Shown here: piece by piece, positions 12,892 through 25,188 of the stretch
Layout of the letters: each line of letters starts with the position of its first letter
Position numbering within the stretch: the first letter of the stretch is position 1
Origin: Hetaerina americana
Lineage: Eukaryota; Arthropoda; Insecta; Odonata; Calopterygidae
NCBI GenBank assembly: GCA_022747635.1
Contig: JAKTNV010000001.1
Coordinates: 35,665,351 to 35,729,350 of the forward strand
DNA length: 64,000 nt
Reading direction: 5' to 3'
Notes under the pieces: generated by a model
The model's input: the letters and a program-made list of their open reading frames with translations, nothing else
Databases searched by the model: none
Told to the model about the DNA's origin: nothing
Position numbers and translations under genes: made by a program

Positions 12892-13927
12892 GTTTCTACT
12901 GGATATACAGACATAAATTGGTCATTGTTTAGGCCTACATGCAACTATGCAACCATAGGGAGAAAGAAGGCTAAAAGGTATGCGCTCAATTAGAAGAAAT
13001 AATTCGATGTGATAGGGAATTGAAACGCGACGGTAGGCGAAGGGAAAGATTGTAGTGAGGTAGGCGACTACGATTTTGAAGTGATAAGGAGTGACCGAGA
13101 GGAGAATGCAAAACAATTCTGCAGGATATAACGTTTCATTACAACGAGCACTTGCTATGAAGAGCTTCTGCCAAATAACATTATTTTGGAGATCCACAGA
13201 ATTGCGGATAAAATAAAGCTCCAAATATTAAAAAAAAGCTTCCCTTCACCTGCATCTAAGGGTGCATTCAGCGATTTTTATTCTTAAAATGAGAAATTTA
13301 TGAGGAAGAACATAGAGTGAAACCGATCAAAATAAGGGAACAAACTCTACTGTTACTGAAAAATCTCCTCTTATTGTCTAGCAGGACAGTTCCGAATAAT
13401 TTTTGTAACTGAGCGTTATCTAATGGAAGAGCCTCCCGAACGCCTTCGCCCAGCAAGCGATCGGGGCGGGCTCAGCAGGTGCCCCGTCCCTCGCGGACAG
13501 CGGGAAAAGGATTGCGAATTTTACAATGGAGAACTCCGATCCTCGCCAATTTAGAGATACTCGTTCCGAATTTGTAAACGCGGACCAGCTTTGACTTACA
13601 CACCAGTCTCAAAAACTCAAAAAACAGCAAGGATACTGAACATGGTGGGTTGTGTTTTTCACTCCAGGACGGGAGATAGTTTAATGTAACCGCCCAGTCC
13701 AAATTCGGAGTGAACTTTCCCTCTCTCCAGGCCATAGTCATTACTCTGCATTTTTATTGCCCTGCGAAGATTATGGGGAGACAGATCGTTGTCAAATATA
13801 AACCGGGGACACCGTTTGGACAGCTCTGCCGCAAGCTGATTATTCGACCGGGTATCACTCCTTTGGGACTGTGGTTGAAGAAGAGGAGGAGCCTCCATTG
13901 GAGTGCGCCATCTCGTAAGGTACTCAC

Positions 13928-14057
13928 TCGGCAGGGCAGGGCTTGTTGTTGCAGGGTGCCGTCTGGGGCGTGGGCCGGTCGTGCGGTGTGCACCTCCTCT
14001 CCGGCACGGGCGTGTGATTGTGTTCCCGGACGCAGTGCACGGTGTTAGTCTGCACGC
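13928..14057 (-). CDS. ADAMTSL: ADAMTSL exon F: second half of the first visible TSP1 repeat
   Basis: 130 nt, residues 286-328 plus two bases. Acceptor TTTCTCTCTCCAG|GC; donor GA|GTGAGT. It reads GVQTNTVHCVRE, then RRCTPHDRPT and APCNNKPCPAE, supplying the remaining cysteines of the TSP1 started in exon E (pattern C-x-x-x-x-C at the end). Phase 1 in joins G|GC to give Gly of the CGGG turn; phase 2 out joins GA|G to give Glu before WVAGDW. This exon is hidden within longer spurious frames on both strands and was identified by its TSP1 pattern and splice sites. Confidence 0.93.
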
Positions 14058-16457
14058 CTGGAGAGAGAAAGGAGAACTTTATGACTCACGGTGAACCAGA
14101 GGAGCAGGTAGGAGTACCCGATGCAATACTGAACACCGCAACAGCCACTCAGCGCTCAGGCGACTACGTCAAGGCCCTCTGGATGGACAGTTGTCTCTCG
14201 ACGAGCGGTCGCCGTGTGCTCCCAGCAGCGCAAATAATCCTCGACCGCAGAGATCAACCTTTTTTGAACCCGACGTCCTCCCTTGCGTCAGCGTTCGGTC
14301 TGCTTCCCAAACGGCTGAGCCTCGTATTCAGGAGGGCGTCCAGTTGATGCAACAACAACAACGTTAGGGGAAAGCTGCTCCAAGGAAACAGCCCCGATGA
14401 TAAAATGGAGGCGGGAGGAGTCAACAGCGCCCAGCCACGGAGATTGGACTCAAACACAACAGTGAAATTTCACCTTCGGACTCAGGAGGCCAAGCGACGC
14501 GATCGAATGCAACACCACTGGATGTGGCTGCGTGAAATCACGCACCTAAGGGGACGGAGTTGGACAGGAGAGCGGCAGAATGAACTGATTGGTTGATTGA
14601 AATTTTTAGGTTCAGGGCATTTTCCATTTTTATGTGTCAATAAAATCTTGAAAATGATGAAATCGATGAAAAAATAATAAAAAATACAAACGAAATATGA
14701 ATAATGCTCGGTAGTTTTTGGGTACCAGGGTATTTGGCTGACCAGACAGTGGAGGGAACTACATTTTCTCATTAGTTACCACAGCCATAAAACCAGTCTC
14801 GGCATGCAGCCGGCTGTTACAATCATTACAGAACATTTTAAAAGCTTAGCATGGCTCAACGTAAATTCACAAAAAACACGGAAGGTATTTTAGAAACAAA
14901 AGCTATCAAGCAGGAATCAGAAAATTATAAACGATCAGAAATTATACTGAAATTCGCACGAAAAAACTTGCGAATCTCATCACTCGCCTTAAAATTTTAT
15001 AAATTATTAAAATTATGGCAAAAGAATAACTTACGTGAAGTAAATTCAAACAATCAATCAAATACTTATATATTTCAATTCTATTTCTATCTCAATCTAA
15101 CGGGGACAATTAGGCAAATCGTTTCGTGGATATTTAGGCAAACACAACTCCCGAAATATAAATTGTAAAGCAAATAATCCTGTAATTTACACGACGAAAT
15201 ATTGAGATTTCTTTCATAGTTTTAAAGTTCTTTCCCAGTGAAATCAAAGAGTTTTTGGTCATTTGGTCAATCAATCAATTGGTGTAAGTAGTCATGCTTT
15301 AGAGTTTCATCAAATATTAAATGTTATCATATCCATCATGTTTGCTAACATTTGATCTCAACTGTATTCCTTTATGTTTTCAAATTATAACTGCTAGCAT
15401 TCTACCGCTTGGAACAGCATTTTGAGCGTCTTCTAAGCAATATTACGCGTCGTCGTCTTCGTAAGTGTCATTGCACAACTTAAACTTCATTTCTTTTTTT
15501 ATACAACTACGTTCAACGCTTCGCTCCTCCTTGTTATTTCATGCGGCCACTGTTCCTGCAGTCTTCGAAAGTAGGCCAGCAACATCCTCCATTTCCCGAA
15601 TATTTCCCATTTCCATTCTTCTCCATTCCCAGATCCCTAAAATCTTCCTCACTAAGCCTATTCTCTCTCCTCAACGGACATATTTTGGAGCCAAACAACG
15701 CAAAGCTTACTAATTAATTGCATCTTGATTTATTATAAGTGCCCCTGCATTTTTTCCCTCATTATTAAACGCGTCTTTTTTAAATTCAGTCTATGGATTT
15801 GTTCTCATGACTAACTCCTGCTTGACCGATTATATAAAATTCAATTCATTTGTTAATACCAATATCTAATTCAGCTTATACAGACTCATTATATTTTGTA
15901 ACTCATAAACGAACTAACGTCTTGCAGATTTTTTTTAATATCCGTGATGATGGCAGTTTAAAGCGTGTCCTACAAAACTCCTTAAGATTTTAGATGGTAA
16001 CCAATAGCGACTGAATTGGCCGTAAGGGGGCGATGGCGGACTTCCATTTCTAACGTGCACTTTCCGTTGTAAAACTGATTATATTCTGGGAATGAAATAA
16101 ATATTTTTGACTAATACGGCGCATACATACGAGTAAGTAATTCGTCAAATCATCATCATTCGTTGATCATATAATATGGCACAAGATTGAAAAAGAGGAC
16201 GGAAAAAGTTTTCATATAAAATTCACAAACTATCGCCATACTATTTTAATTTTACCCCATCATTTACTTAACCAGTTTAAAAAATTGTTCTTAAATGTCG
16301 TTTGAGAGGAAGTTTACTCCGTAAATGCACCCACTCATAACCAAATAAAGGCGATATGAGTATTTAGAGTGAAATTTCCATGTCAATACAAAACGAATGA
16401 AAACCGATTCCGTTTACTGACAGGACCTTCCGCTGGTGATCGAGATTCAGCATTATT

Positions 16458-16504
16458 TAAAAGAGTTTAACAGTGATAAAACAAGAGTTTAACAGTAATA
16501 AAAC
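16458..16504. repeat. Short direct repeat (GAGTTTAACAGT-ATAAAAC x2)
   Basis: Two adjacent copies of about 21 bp differing by one base. Confidence 0.75.
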
Positions 16505-17689
16505 CTACATGATGCTTGTGATATAACTCATTCAATGGTACAGGATTGATTTTCTCCTGAGCTATCATCATCAGAGGGAGTAACTTTGATGTTAAAATAG
16601 TCATTCCTTCCAAATAAAATGGAATATACCTCGTGCTCCGTAAACGTGCATTTAGGAAGTGACATACACAAAACCAGAACGTACATGGCGATAAATGGGG
16701 TCATGACATTCTCGCATAATTTTCCTTTGGAAAGTTGGCGTGCAGTGTATAAAAAGACACTACATGCCTTCCCTCGTTTTTGCCTGCACTACGCTTTGGA
16801 ATCGCTGAAAAGCAGTGGTGGACGGATTATTATCTGTGCCAAAAAGCTCGCCGAATGAAGATATGTAACGTGATAAGTTCACCCCGGGAAAAAAAAGAGG
16901 ACGGAAATTAGCCGATGAAGAGTGCGATGGCCTTTGAACTACTCTTGTGCCCCGTGATAGGACCCCACCATCCTCCGTCCACACACACTTTTCAAAGGCT
17001 GAGAATCAACTTTGAGGAGATAACATAATTATATTCTCTATTTGCCGTTGTGTTTAGACTCTCGGATGAAACGACGAAAAACCCTAGGGGGAAACGACGA
17101 CGATTGTTTTGCATAGCTAACGAGGTAAACAATCCGAGACTACGCTTGCCAATCCGCACGGCGGGACATTTCTGGAATCACCGCCACAGCCGTGCATCAT
17201 GTTCGGCTAACAGGGGGATGCAATGTTATCCTGGGGTACTAAATGACTCGAATTTTTCTCCTTCTCCACTCTCCGGTGTTTAGCAGGAAAGCTGGGCATT
17301 CGCGACTCGCGTTCTTTTGAATCGGAAAACGCAATCAGGAATGAGTTTGCATATAGGTATTGTCCATACATACGCTCTGGAGTGCATTTCGGTTTACACG
17401 AAAAGTGATGCAGTTCTAACACGGATGGTTCATTAGCAGTGCTTGTTCGGGAATGACATCCTCCTCAAATACTTTGAACTACACGATAGAAGTATCATAT
17501 ATTAATAAGAAAGGGGAAGAAAACTCCAATGGCCGTAAAAATTAGTTGCAAATCTCTCGTCAGACTAATTGTTGTACTGGTTTAACGGGAATCACGTCAG
17601 GGACCAACCACAACCTCGACCAGAATACCCTCTGTGGTGGTTTACGGGAAATTAATCCGCGTCAGGGACCAACACACTTTTTTTTGTTT

Positions 17690-18075
17690 ATTTTTTATTT
17701 TTTTAAACTTGGGATCCAGTTGTAATGATGTTAATCAAACTATTACTGAGTTGATTGTATGTCTACTGGTACGCTCGGAAATAGGTTTGAAACATCAAAA
17801 GATACCATGACTTCTCCTTGACTGAAATTGTGACTTTTGGTTTTGGATACGAAATCTATGGTATTTTTAAGAGAATGGGGGCTCGGGAAAACCAATTTGT
17901 TAAATTCACAAACAAGCCACTTGGATATGAGATATGTGGGAGAATCTTTGCCTGAAACAATGGGTCTCATGGGGAGACCAACTTTATGGACTTAAGGTAA
18001 GCAATATAATCTAGGTAAAATTGGATTTGACACTGAAAGTCTAAATTTAGTTTTTTTATCAATGAGGGATGGGCA
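17690..18075 (-). mobile_element. Penelope-like element, reverse transcriptase fragment
   Basis: Read on the minus strand: PRLYCLP, one stop where Lys is expected, VHKVGLPMRPIVS, then SPTYLISKWL and SFDVSNLFPSVPV. These match the Penelope RT hallmarks LYGLPKIHK, RPIVS, and the SFDVxSLFTNIP block that carries the first catalytic Asp. Only this N-terminal part of the RT is present; no FADD box or GIY-YIG endonuclease is seen, so it is a short dead fragment. The stop lies at about 17990. Confidence 0.85.
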
Positions 18076-19520
18076 GTGGTTAAGCACGTTTTTCACTTAC
18101 TTACAGTACTTCTTAATATATATTAATAGTAAAAAAAAGTGTATCACTAGAACTTCAAATGAACAATTTTGAAGTGAGTAAAATAATCGTAATGTGAATG
18201 CGATCCAGTTGGAAGAAACCATGACAACGCGTGAGAGAAAAACCTTTTCAAGAGACCTAAAAAGTTAATTATCAAAATGCGTTTTGGCCTCGAGTTCATT
18301 TGAAATATCGCATCAAGAGCTCACTTCCCTTTAATGAAACTACCGCGTGGAATTCAAAATTTGGATTTGTTAATCAAACCGAGATTTTATACCTCTGAAT
18401 TTATTTATCTATTTTAGGAGCATTTAGGTAATTTAATTCGTATATTGGTGCTTTACTCAGAGTTACAGCCCCGCACCTGATGAAGAACACAAAATTAATT
18501 ATTAAATACTCGGGAATAGTTGCGCTACCTGAGCTTACCGTGGGAAAAAATAACTACATGTTCATTTTTTTCATTGATGGCCTCGGAAATTACAAAAGAT
18601 AATCTTTTAAAGCAAAATAAAGCGAGGGGTACTCTTTAAGATATGTAAATTAAAAGTATGTTAACTCATCGCTGAGTCAAAGTCAAAGTATAACGCGTCC
18701 GCGGAAAAGATTTTTAGATATCATATTCGCTGATTGTAATACCAACGATTTGATTTGGTGCACTATACGTTAAACAATTTATCCGTATCTTCTAGGAAAA
18801 GCAATCAGCACGGTACATACAGGTAAATTATATCCACTTTAAATAAAATACTTAAGCTAATTCGCTGAAGAGCATATTTTATTATACATTAAATGACAAA
18901 GTGAATGACATTCATTAAATAACAAAGTAAGCCTACAAACGGCATTGCAATCGATCATATTTATAATCAACATATTATATTTTCGTCCGTCAAAGTAAAT
19001 ATCGACGTTCACAAAAAATAATTATTTCGGTTTCAACATCATATTGACATTTTCAAGTTTCAACAAAAATGTTCCACTCCAGGTGACAATTTTATGATTA
19101 AAAACCTTTTTCACAACCTGGTCGTGTAAAAAAAAAATTTCACTTAGAAATCTCGATAGCAATGTAGCACCATTTTCAGGTATAACGGTAAGGTTTTATC
19201 ATAACATTGCCGTGACATGGTCAAAACACCGCAGGTGACTCCTAAAGTTGACATTGTTACGTTGAAACCTGGTTTCAAAACATTAAATGTTTCGTGAATC
19301 CGTATGCAAAGTAAATTTTACCCTACAGTAATAATTTTCAACAAGTGACGAGCTGTCTGTAATGCCATAGGTGGCATTACGCGTAGATATTCAGTGAAAT
19401 CAGAAAAGCGTTGAAAGTGAAAACGCGGTGCACTTGAAGGGAAGGTAAAGAGAGGAATGGGAAAGCAGTGGGAGCCCGTTTTCTCCCTTCCTCGCAGATG
19501 GGAGCGACGGAAGTCCTTAC

Positions 19521-19750
19521 CTCCGCCGCAGGACTTGGAGCATTCGCCAAATCCGGACAGCTTCCAGATGAACTTCCTCTTCCTGCCGCGGGATCTCGGG
19601 GACAGGGGCTTGGCATCGTCTCCGGAAGGCAGGAGGCCTTGGTGGTGGGCGTGGCCGTAGCCATTACCGCCGCCACTCCTCACCTGCGCCGCATCCTTGG
19701 GCCCGCTGCGATAAGTGTGATAAAGATACGGGTCAAAGGGGACCCCATTC
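19521..19750 (-). CDS. ADAMTSL: ADAMTSL exon E: basic linker and first half of a TSP1 repeat
   Basis: 230 nt, residues 209-285 plus one base. Acceptor ACCCTTTCCAG|G; donor G|GTAAGG. It starts with a Tyr-rich segment (VPFDPYLYHTY), then Gly/His-rich sequence, then a strongly basic run (SRGRKRK, about residues 261-268), and enters a TSP1 repeat with WKLSGFGECSKSCGGG from residue 271. CSKSCGG fits the O-fucosylation consensus for TSP1 (C-x-x-S/T-C). The basic run could bind heparan sulfate or be cleaved by a proprotein convertase; both are inference. The intron splits the TSP1 between its second and third cysteines. Confidence 0.93.
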
Positions 19751-20789
19751 CTGGAAAGGGTGACACGTTCAACACCGATTAACCAAAAAAAACAAACGAA
19801 AACAAAACCAAATGAAGCGGGGTGGTGGCGTGGGTTGCTTTGACTCGGGCGCATCTGCCGCAACTGTGAGTTCGCGGGGAAACCCGGGAACACTCTCAAC
19901 CCTCCCTCCGCTTCCACACGATTCAATAACCTCTCGTAAACCTATAAATGGAAACTTCACACTTTTCATCTTCATTTAGAGTTCAGGAATGTCTTCAGTT
20001 TTGAATACTTTTATTTAAAACTGGTGTTTATCAATATAAGAATTGACTATCCAGAGTTCAAGATATTCAGCACCTGCATAAGTCGTCAACCAGATAGAAA
20101 ACTATATTGTCTTCCAGCCAAGAAATTACTTCTTAATGCAAACGGACGAATACTAATTGCTATATTTTCAGTCGGCACTCTCCGATTTTCAAGTCGAATC
20201 AACCGTTATTAAGGTATGCCTTGAAGGTTCTAATGGTAGATTTTAACTTTCAAATTACGTCGACGTGTTTGGCCATAATGGTGATTCAAACACTTATTTC
20301 ATGAAAATGCGAAAAATATTTCTCATTTCAATGCCGATTAAATTTCTTATGATACTCCAGTCTTAAATTGCGGAGGCCACCTACATGTTTTATGCATAAT
20401 GACAATCGGTATATTTGATGCCAAAGAATATGGGCACCTTGATTTACCTACAAACATACTAAACATCACCATGCTTGCGCAGTTTATCCTAGATAACTGA
20501 AAACGTTTGCTGTTGGAACCACGTGCGAGAAATTTTGTTTACTGAGTAGTTTCGTGGTTCCGAATTAGAATTGCAAATCCAAAATACTCAACTAATTTCT
20601 TAAAGATTATTACCGTCATAACAATAAAAACATTTTTATTCGCATTTATCACACTGTGTTATGAGGGTACACTTCCTGGAATTATTTTTGCTTCCTTCGG
20701 CTTTGTATCCTCATTTTTCAAATAAAAAAATCTCTTAAGTCTCATGAATAGAATGGTTGGGGCATTACTTGGTGGAAGCGATTCATACC

Positions 20790-20952
20790 GAAAAAGAAAA
20801 TACTTTGTTCTTCCAAATATATTTTATTATGCACGACCTAGGTTTCGACTTACAAAGTCATCATCTGTACTTCACCTTACGATGACTTTTCAAATCGAAA
20901 CCTAGGCCTTGCATAGTAAAATATATGTGGAAGAACAAAGTATTTTCTTTTC
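20790..20952. repeat. Inverted repeat (about 73-bp arms), probable Penelope-type terminal structure
   Basis: Left arm 20790-20863 and right arm 20880-20952 are near-perfect reverse complements around a loop of about 16 bp. Each arm, read outward from the loop, shows a GATGACTT...GTCGAAACCTAGG type string, and the two ends share AATACTTTGTTCTTCCA. The layout of a GATGA box followed by a GAAAC box resembles hammerhead-bearing pseudo-LTRs of Penelope-like elements (family knowledge). No RT sits here; it may be a solo foldback or MITE-like relic. Confidence 0.8.
20831..20870 (-). ncRNA. Hammerhead ribozyme-like motif (degenerate candidate)
   Basis: On the minus strand: GTAC (stem I), CAGATGA where CTGATGA is expected, GACTT/AAGTC (stem II, 5 bp, one extra T), GAAAC, loop CTAG, GTC, then GTGC pairing with GTAC with one G-T wobble. 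One core substitution (U4 to A) would be expected to hurt cleavage. The matching copy on the plus strand at 20876-20912 is more damaged (GCC replaces GTC). Confidence 0.35.
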
Positions 20953-23495
20953 TTAATTTAAGGTCTCATGTCGGGGAATGACTTTCTCATAGATATTATT
21001 AAATTTACAGAAAAAGATCCATTTCTAATTGATATTATTTCAGCCAGTCAGTGAAAATCGCCTTTTGTTTCAATCAAATGCTTTAAGAACGCGGAATAAG
21101 ACTTTCATTTCGCGAGGAATCCAGTGCAGAGCATTTTAAGCTGCTATTTTACCAGTTTCACTCGATTCCAGTCATTTTCAGCTTGCTGCAATCTTGGACA
21201 AATTACTGTGGAACAACTAATCTTCAATATTTCTCCATTTACTAATGCATTCTTTGATTTCAAAATACTAAGAAAATTACTGAGGCAACTGCGTGTCCCA
21301 TTTTTGCCCAGATTAATTTAATTCGGCCTAAGTTTTTACCCAAGGGGAAATATCTCGGGTTTAAATATCACCACTCCAAAGTATGACTCAAAAATTACTC
21401 GTACAGCATCCTCTCTTTAAATAATCGGACGTTATGCGATTTTCTAGTTAATCGCCATCCAGTTCGGTTCAAAAGTCATGTCCCGGAGGAAAAATAAAAA
21501 TTGGTGAGGCGAATGAATGGCTCTCTATCTTCACTCTAATGGACCGTCGGACCACGTATATTATTTTCAAGAGGGATTCAGCGGACGGACAAAGTGTGGC
21601 GCAGAATATTTACCCAGCTTTACCCTCGCGTGTAATGGCCCAGTGCAGTGTTTCGCGGGTGCACGCCAGGCATTTGCATTTAGCAAATGTGAAAAAGCCT
21701 CGTTGATAGGTCCGAGAAGCGGAAGAGAGGGAGAATGTGGAGGTGGAGGCGTGCCACGTCGGTGGCGATGATTGGACAACGCCGCGATTCCCTGACCGCA
21801 GCACCATCACCGTCGGGAGAACAAAGGAACGGAGCACGTTTCTCAGCACGGAACAATAAAAGCCAGTACGAAATGAAAACTGACCGACTGAGAAAAGTAA
21901 TGCGTCACGGAAACTCCATTCGTTTGCTGAGGAGTTGATATCTATGAGTACACGAAACCTTATGCAGACTGACTTTACCCCGACTAGCTACTTTAAGGGC
22001 CGATGGCGTGTTTCGAGACGAAAGCACATCTTCGAGGTGATATGCTGAAGAATATCGTTCCTTCATAAAACTGAACGGTCGTGCATTCCTCGACAAGAAA
22101 GTGAAGAGGAAAATACTTAACTCATTATTGAATCTCAATACTTATACAGTGCATCCCAGACGCTGAAAAACTATTAATTTGCATCCTCCACGCTTTTTTC
22201 TTCCACCTTAAGGAAAGCGAAGCAGACGTTCCCGAGTTCTATAATAAAATTAAAACTATAAAAACAAAAATAAAATACAATTAAAACTACTGGAAACTCA
22301 ACAATCATGCAACAAAACAGTACTTGGTAAATGGTTGTACATTTAAACAGTAAATGAAAAAGAAGTCTCCTCTTATCATAACCCTCGTACAATTTTGACT
22401 TAATTTAAGAGCAGAACACATAATTACAACTTTTATTTGACTAAGAGAAAATCTGAGTCGGAGCTTTCAATACGTCTCGAAATTGCAGTGAGAATTATTT
22501 ATAGAGTACAAAGCCATTACTTAATACGATATGGCATTAAAAGAGAGGAGGTATGAACAGTCATTCTATGAATTCAACTGAATGTTCTATGATATTCATA
22601 AGGCGTAATGACCATGTGGTTAATCACGCACTCAGAGTTTCCCGTATCTAACGCGCGTTTAGTCACTGCAATAATGATCCATCCAAGTTACTTGAATACG
22701 TTAAATGTTTTAAATATATTGAATGAACATGTAATGTGCAATAAAAACCGTGCCAACCGTGCCTATGATTTTGCATTCACGTTTTACGCACGCGTATCAT
22801 CATTTTTCGCTTCATTTTCAAATACCATTCGATTAATGAAAATTCAAATAGATATAGTATTTTCCCAAACTCCCTTCCATCTGAATGCAATAATTCTGCG
22901 GGCTTAATTTCCATGGTGCACGCGGGCTCATTAGGTTGAATAACGCTGACCAGGGCATTGCGCATTTACCGAGAATAGCAATACCTACCTGGAATTAGGT
23001 CAGTAAATATTTCAAAACCAATGAGAAAAGGGAAACCAGCCGAATACAACATGCTCTCCCAAATTTAATCTGGCGCTGGACCGTGAGGTTATCCAATGCT
23101 TCAAAAGTACGGCTTGAGGCGGCTCCAAAATTTGATTACTACCGCTTCCATTTCAAACATGGCCAACTTGTTTTTTTATAATAATGGATGTGAGTTTTTT
23201 CTTATCATTTAATAAATGTAGGTCATTGAAGTTGCTATTTGCACCTGAAGAGTCACGATACTACTCTACTACTACTTTTCGCAGAAATTAATTTAAACAA
23301 GTTTTATCACAAGAGTTTGCGAGTGGGGCGTCATATCAGAGCCGGACTCATACCGCTTACCCTAATTAAAAAATATTTGAGACTTTGACTCCTGAATGAA
23401 TTTTCAATTCTTACTAAACTAACATAAAGCGTATTTTTGCTAAAACTACAATTAGAGACATTTTAAATGGAGAAAATCGAGACGATAAGCCCTAC

Positions 23496-23559
23496 CTTCT
23501 GGTGTCTGAATCATCGAAGATGGGACCATCCTTTGGAGCTATGTCATCTGGGTACAGTG
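23496..23559 (-). CDS. ADAMTSL: ADAMTSL exon D: 64-nt linker microexon
   Basis: 64 nt, residues 188-208 plus two bases, too short to stand out as an ORF. It was found from the acceptor TATTTTTTCAG|CA and the donor AG|GTAGGG. It reads SLYPDDIAPKDGPIFDDSDTR, an acidic stretch. Phase in (1) matches the single T left by exon C, and phase out (2) matches the first G of exon E to give Arg. It is less GC-rich than the other exons. Because its length is not a multiple of three, skipping it would shift the frame, so it is likely constitutive. No known domain; it is part of the linker between spacer and TSP1 array. Confidence 0.85.
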
Positions 23560-24322
23560 CTGAAAAAATATCATCTGCAATGAATATCAATCATGATATC
23601 TGATGAATTGGCGTACATGAGTTAGGTTTAATTGTGAATATTAATGCAAATCATACATGTGTATTCAGGGATTATTGCGAAGAAAAATTAAGTCAATAGT
23701 CAATCCACATAATAGCAAATTATGTTGCATTTAATACAAAAAGCTCAAATGGCATTTAATTAATTTATGATGTCATACGGCTTTTCAATGTCCATAAAAA
23801 ATCATTATTTCATTTAACATTTGTTCTTTAAATCGTCCATAATTTTTTATGAGAGATATATCAAGTTGCAGGAGAATTAAAAAAATAAGATAACATGAGT
23901 TCAGCAGCACACCTAACTGCAAATGCTGGAAAAATCGTCAAACCACACCTGAAAATTTCTTCACAATGTAATAATACTTTTGAAGTGTGTCAATTAATTT
24001 TAACTTCCATCATATTGCAGTGTCCATGACTTAATTTGGTGGCTAACCGAACAAAAAAAAGTTCCATAACTCAGTCGTCGCCAGCCACATAGATGCCTCA
24101 CTCGTGCCACAAAGTGACTAACATCACCACAAAAAAATGCATGTTTAATGTTAACCGCTCACAATTCACAACTTCCTTTCAATTTATGTTGTTTCCCATG
24201 AACCCGACTGCCTCTGAATCAGGAAAACCCAAATAATCCTCTCTCGCAGCGATTGCCTGCGTACATTTTTGACAGGCCTCCTCCTGTCGATTGCCCACCA
24301 TCCCTGTGGAGCCGGTACTTAC
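23560..24322 (-). other. ADAMTSL: ADAMTSL intron C-D, 763 bp
   Basis: The shortest intron of the gene, AT-rich, with a GTAAGT donor and a TTTTTTCAG acceptor. No repeat or other feature seen. Confidence 0.8.
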
Positions 24323-24512
24323 ACGACGCAATTGGTGGCTTGATGACCGCTCCCCCTCCGGGGTAGTAGCCGGCCCCGGGTGTGCGGGGCATCGGATTGG
24401 TCGCGGCCCCACCGGCGCCTCCTCCCGCGGGACCCAACCGCCCGAACACGGACTCGCCGATCGGCAGCATGTACTCGTACTTGATGCCGGGGTTGGGTTG
24501 CTGGTATATAAC
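24323..24512 (-). CDS. ADAMTSL: ADAMTSL exon C: end of spacer and Gly/Pro-rich linker
   Basis: 190 nt, residues 125-187 plus one base. Acceptor CCTCCTAAAAG|GTT; donor T|GTAAGT. It starts with VIYQQPNPGIKYEYMLPI, the conserved last strand of the spacer (family pattern QEPNPGVxYEY), then passes into a low-complexity linker rich in Gly, Ala and Pro (PAGGGAGGAA, PGGGAVIKPP). The linker has no recognisable domain and is probably disordered. The acceptor tract is interrupted by AAAA just before the AG, which is weaker than at the other exons; phase agreement on both sides supports it nonetheless. Confidence 0.9.
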
Positions 24513-25015
24513 CTTTTAGGAGGAGGGGACATACGAGATAAGAGAAGTCTCCAGAAGCGACAGACACAATAGGGGAAAGCAACTGGGCACACACTATATC
24601 GCAAGATTGGGTCTGCGATATGACCAGAATATTTTGTTGGCAGATTGCTAGATTACATATGGCATATGATTATTAGGTTTACGTACTTCCACCAAGTAAA
24701 CAAGGTACGTGTGTAAACATGGCGGCAGGAATAGATGGAAGAGATTAAATGAACTTCTGCTGGGAAAAAGAGCTTGGAGATACGATGTCATGAATCTTCA
24801 GTTGAAGAGATGAGAATCCTTTTTTGATATCAAAACAAACTTAGACATTAATGGCTCACCTGAAGATATTTTAGTTATACCCTTCCCCTACATGAGATTT
24901 CTGCAAATAAATATTGAAGGATTTTTTTTCATTATGATCACTTCAACTGTTCACATTGCTCAACTATTTTCACGTGACTTTGTTGAAGTAATCACTGATA
25001 CCAGTCATTTTGTAC

Positions 25016-25188
25016 AGGGAGAAGGAGAGAAGGAGAGAGGGAGAAGGAGAGAGGGAGAAGGAGAGAGGGAGAAGGAGAGAGGGAGAAGGAGAGAGGGAGA
25101 AGGAGAGAGGGAGAAGGAGAGAGGGAGAAGGAGAGAGAAAGGGAGGGATTGTGAGTAAGGGGTGGAGAGAGAGAGAGAGAGTGACAAG
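25016..25188. repeat. Purine-rich tandem repeat (GAGAAGGAGAGAGG units)
   Basis: A 14-bp unit repeats about eight times with little divergence, followed by GA dinucleotides to about 25188. It is all-purine on the plus strand. Open frames on both strands are artefacts of the repeat. Confidence 0.95.

Larger units (their letters stand above)
9988..13927 (-). other. ADAMTSL: ADAMTSL intron F-G, about 3.9 kb
   Basis: Holds the minus-strand LINE copy at 12.0-12.9 kb, a run of 12 G at 10111-10122 and a CpG-rich block at about 11.27-11.60 kb. The rest is AT-rich with nothing recognised. Confidence 0.75.
14058..19520 (-). other. ADAMTSL: ADAMTSL intron E-F, about 5.5 kb
   Basis: Holds the Penelope-like RT fragment near 17.7-18.1 kb and short direct repeats at 16.46-16.50 and 17.58-17.67 kb. 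The 14.85-15.17 kb open frame is low-complexity, Lys/Asn-rich and matches nothing recognised. Confidence 0.75.
19751..23495 (-). other. ADAMTSL: ADAMTSL intron D-E, about 3.7 kb
   Basis: Holds the Penelope-type inverted repeat at 20.8-20.95 kb and a GC-rich stretch at about 21.6-21.85 kb. Otherwise AT-rich with nothing recognised. Confidence 0.75.

Noticed and set aside
14851..15168. 105-codon Lys/Asn-rich frame
   Set aside because: AT-rich low-complexity DNA gives this composition by chance; no motif.
16535..16600. Minus-strand CTGATGATG...GAAAA resembling a hammerhead core
   Set aside because: No complementary bases exist to form stem II between the two boxes.
24179..24604. 141-codon minus-strand frame over exon C
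   Set aside because: It is a different frame from the spliced one; phase and the spacer motif QQPNPGIKYEY fix the other frame.
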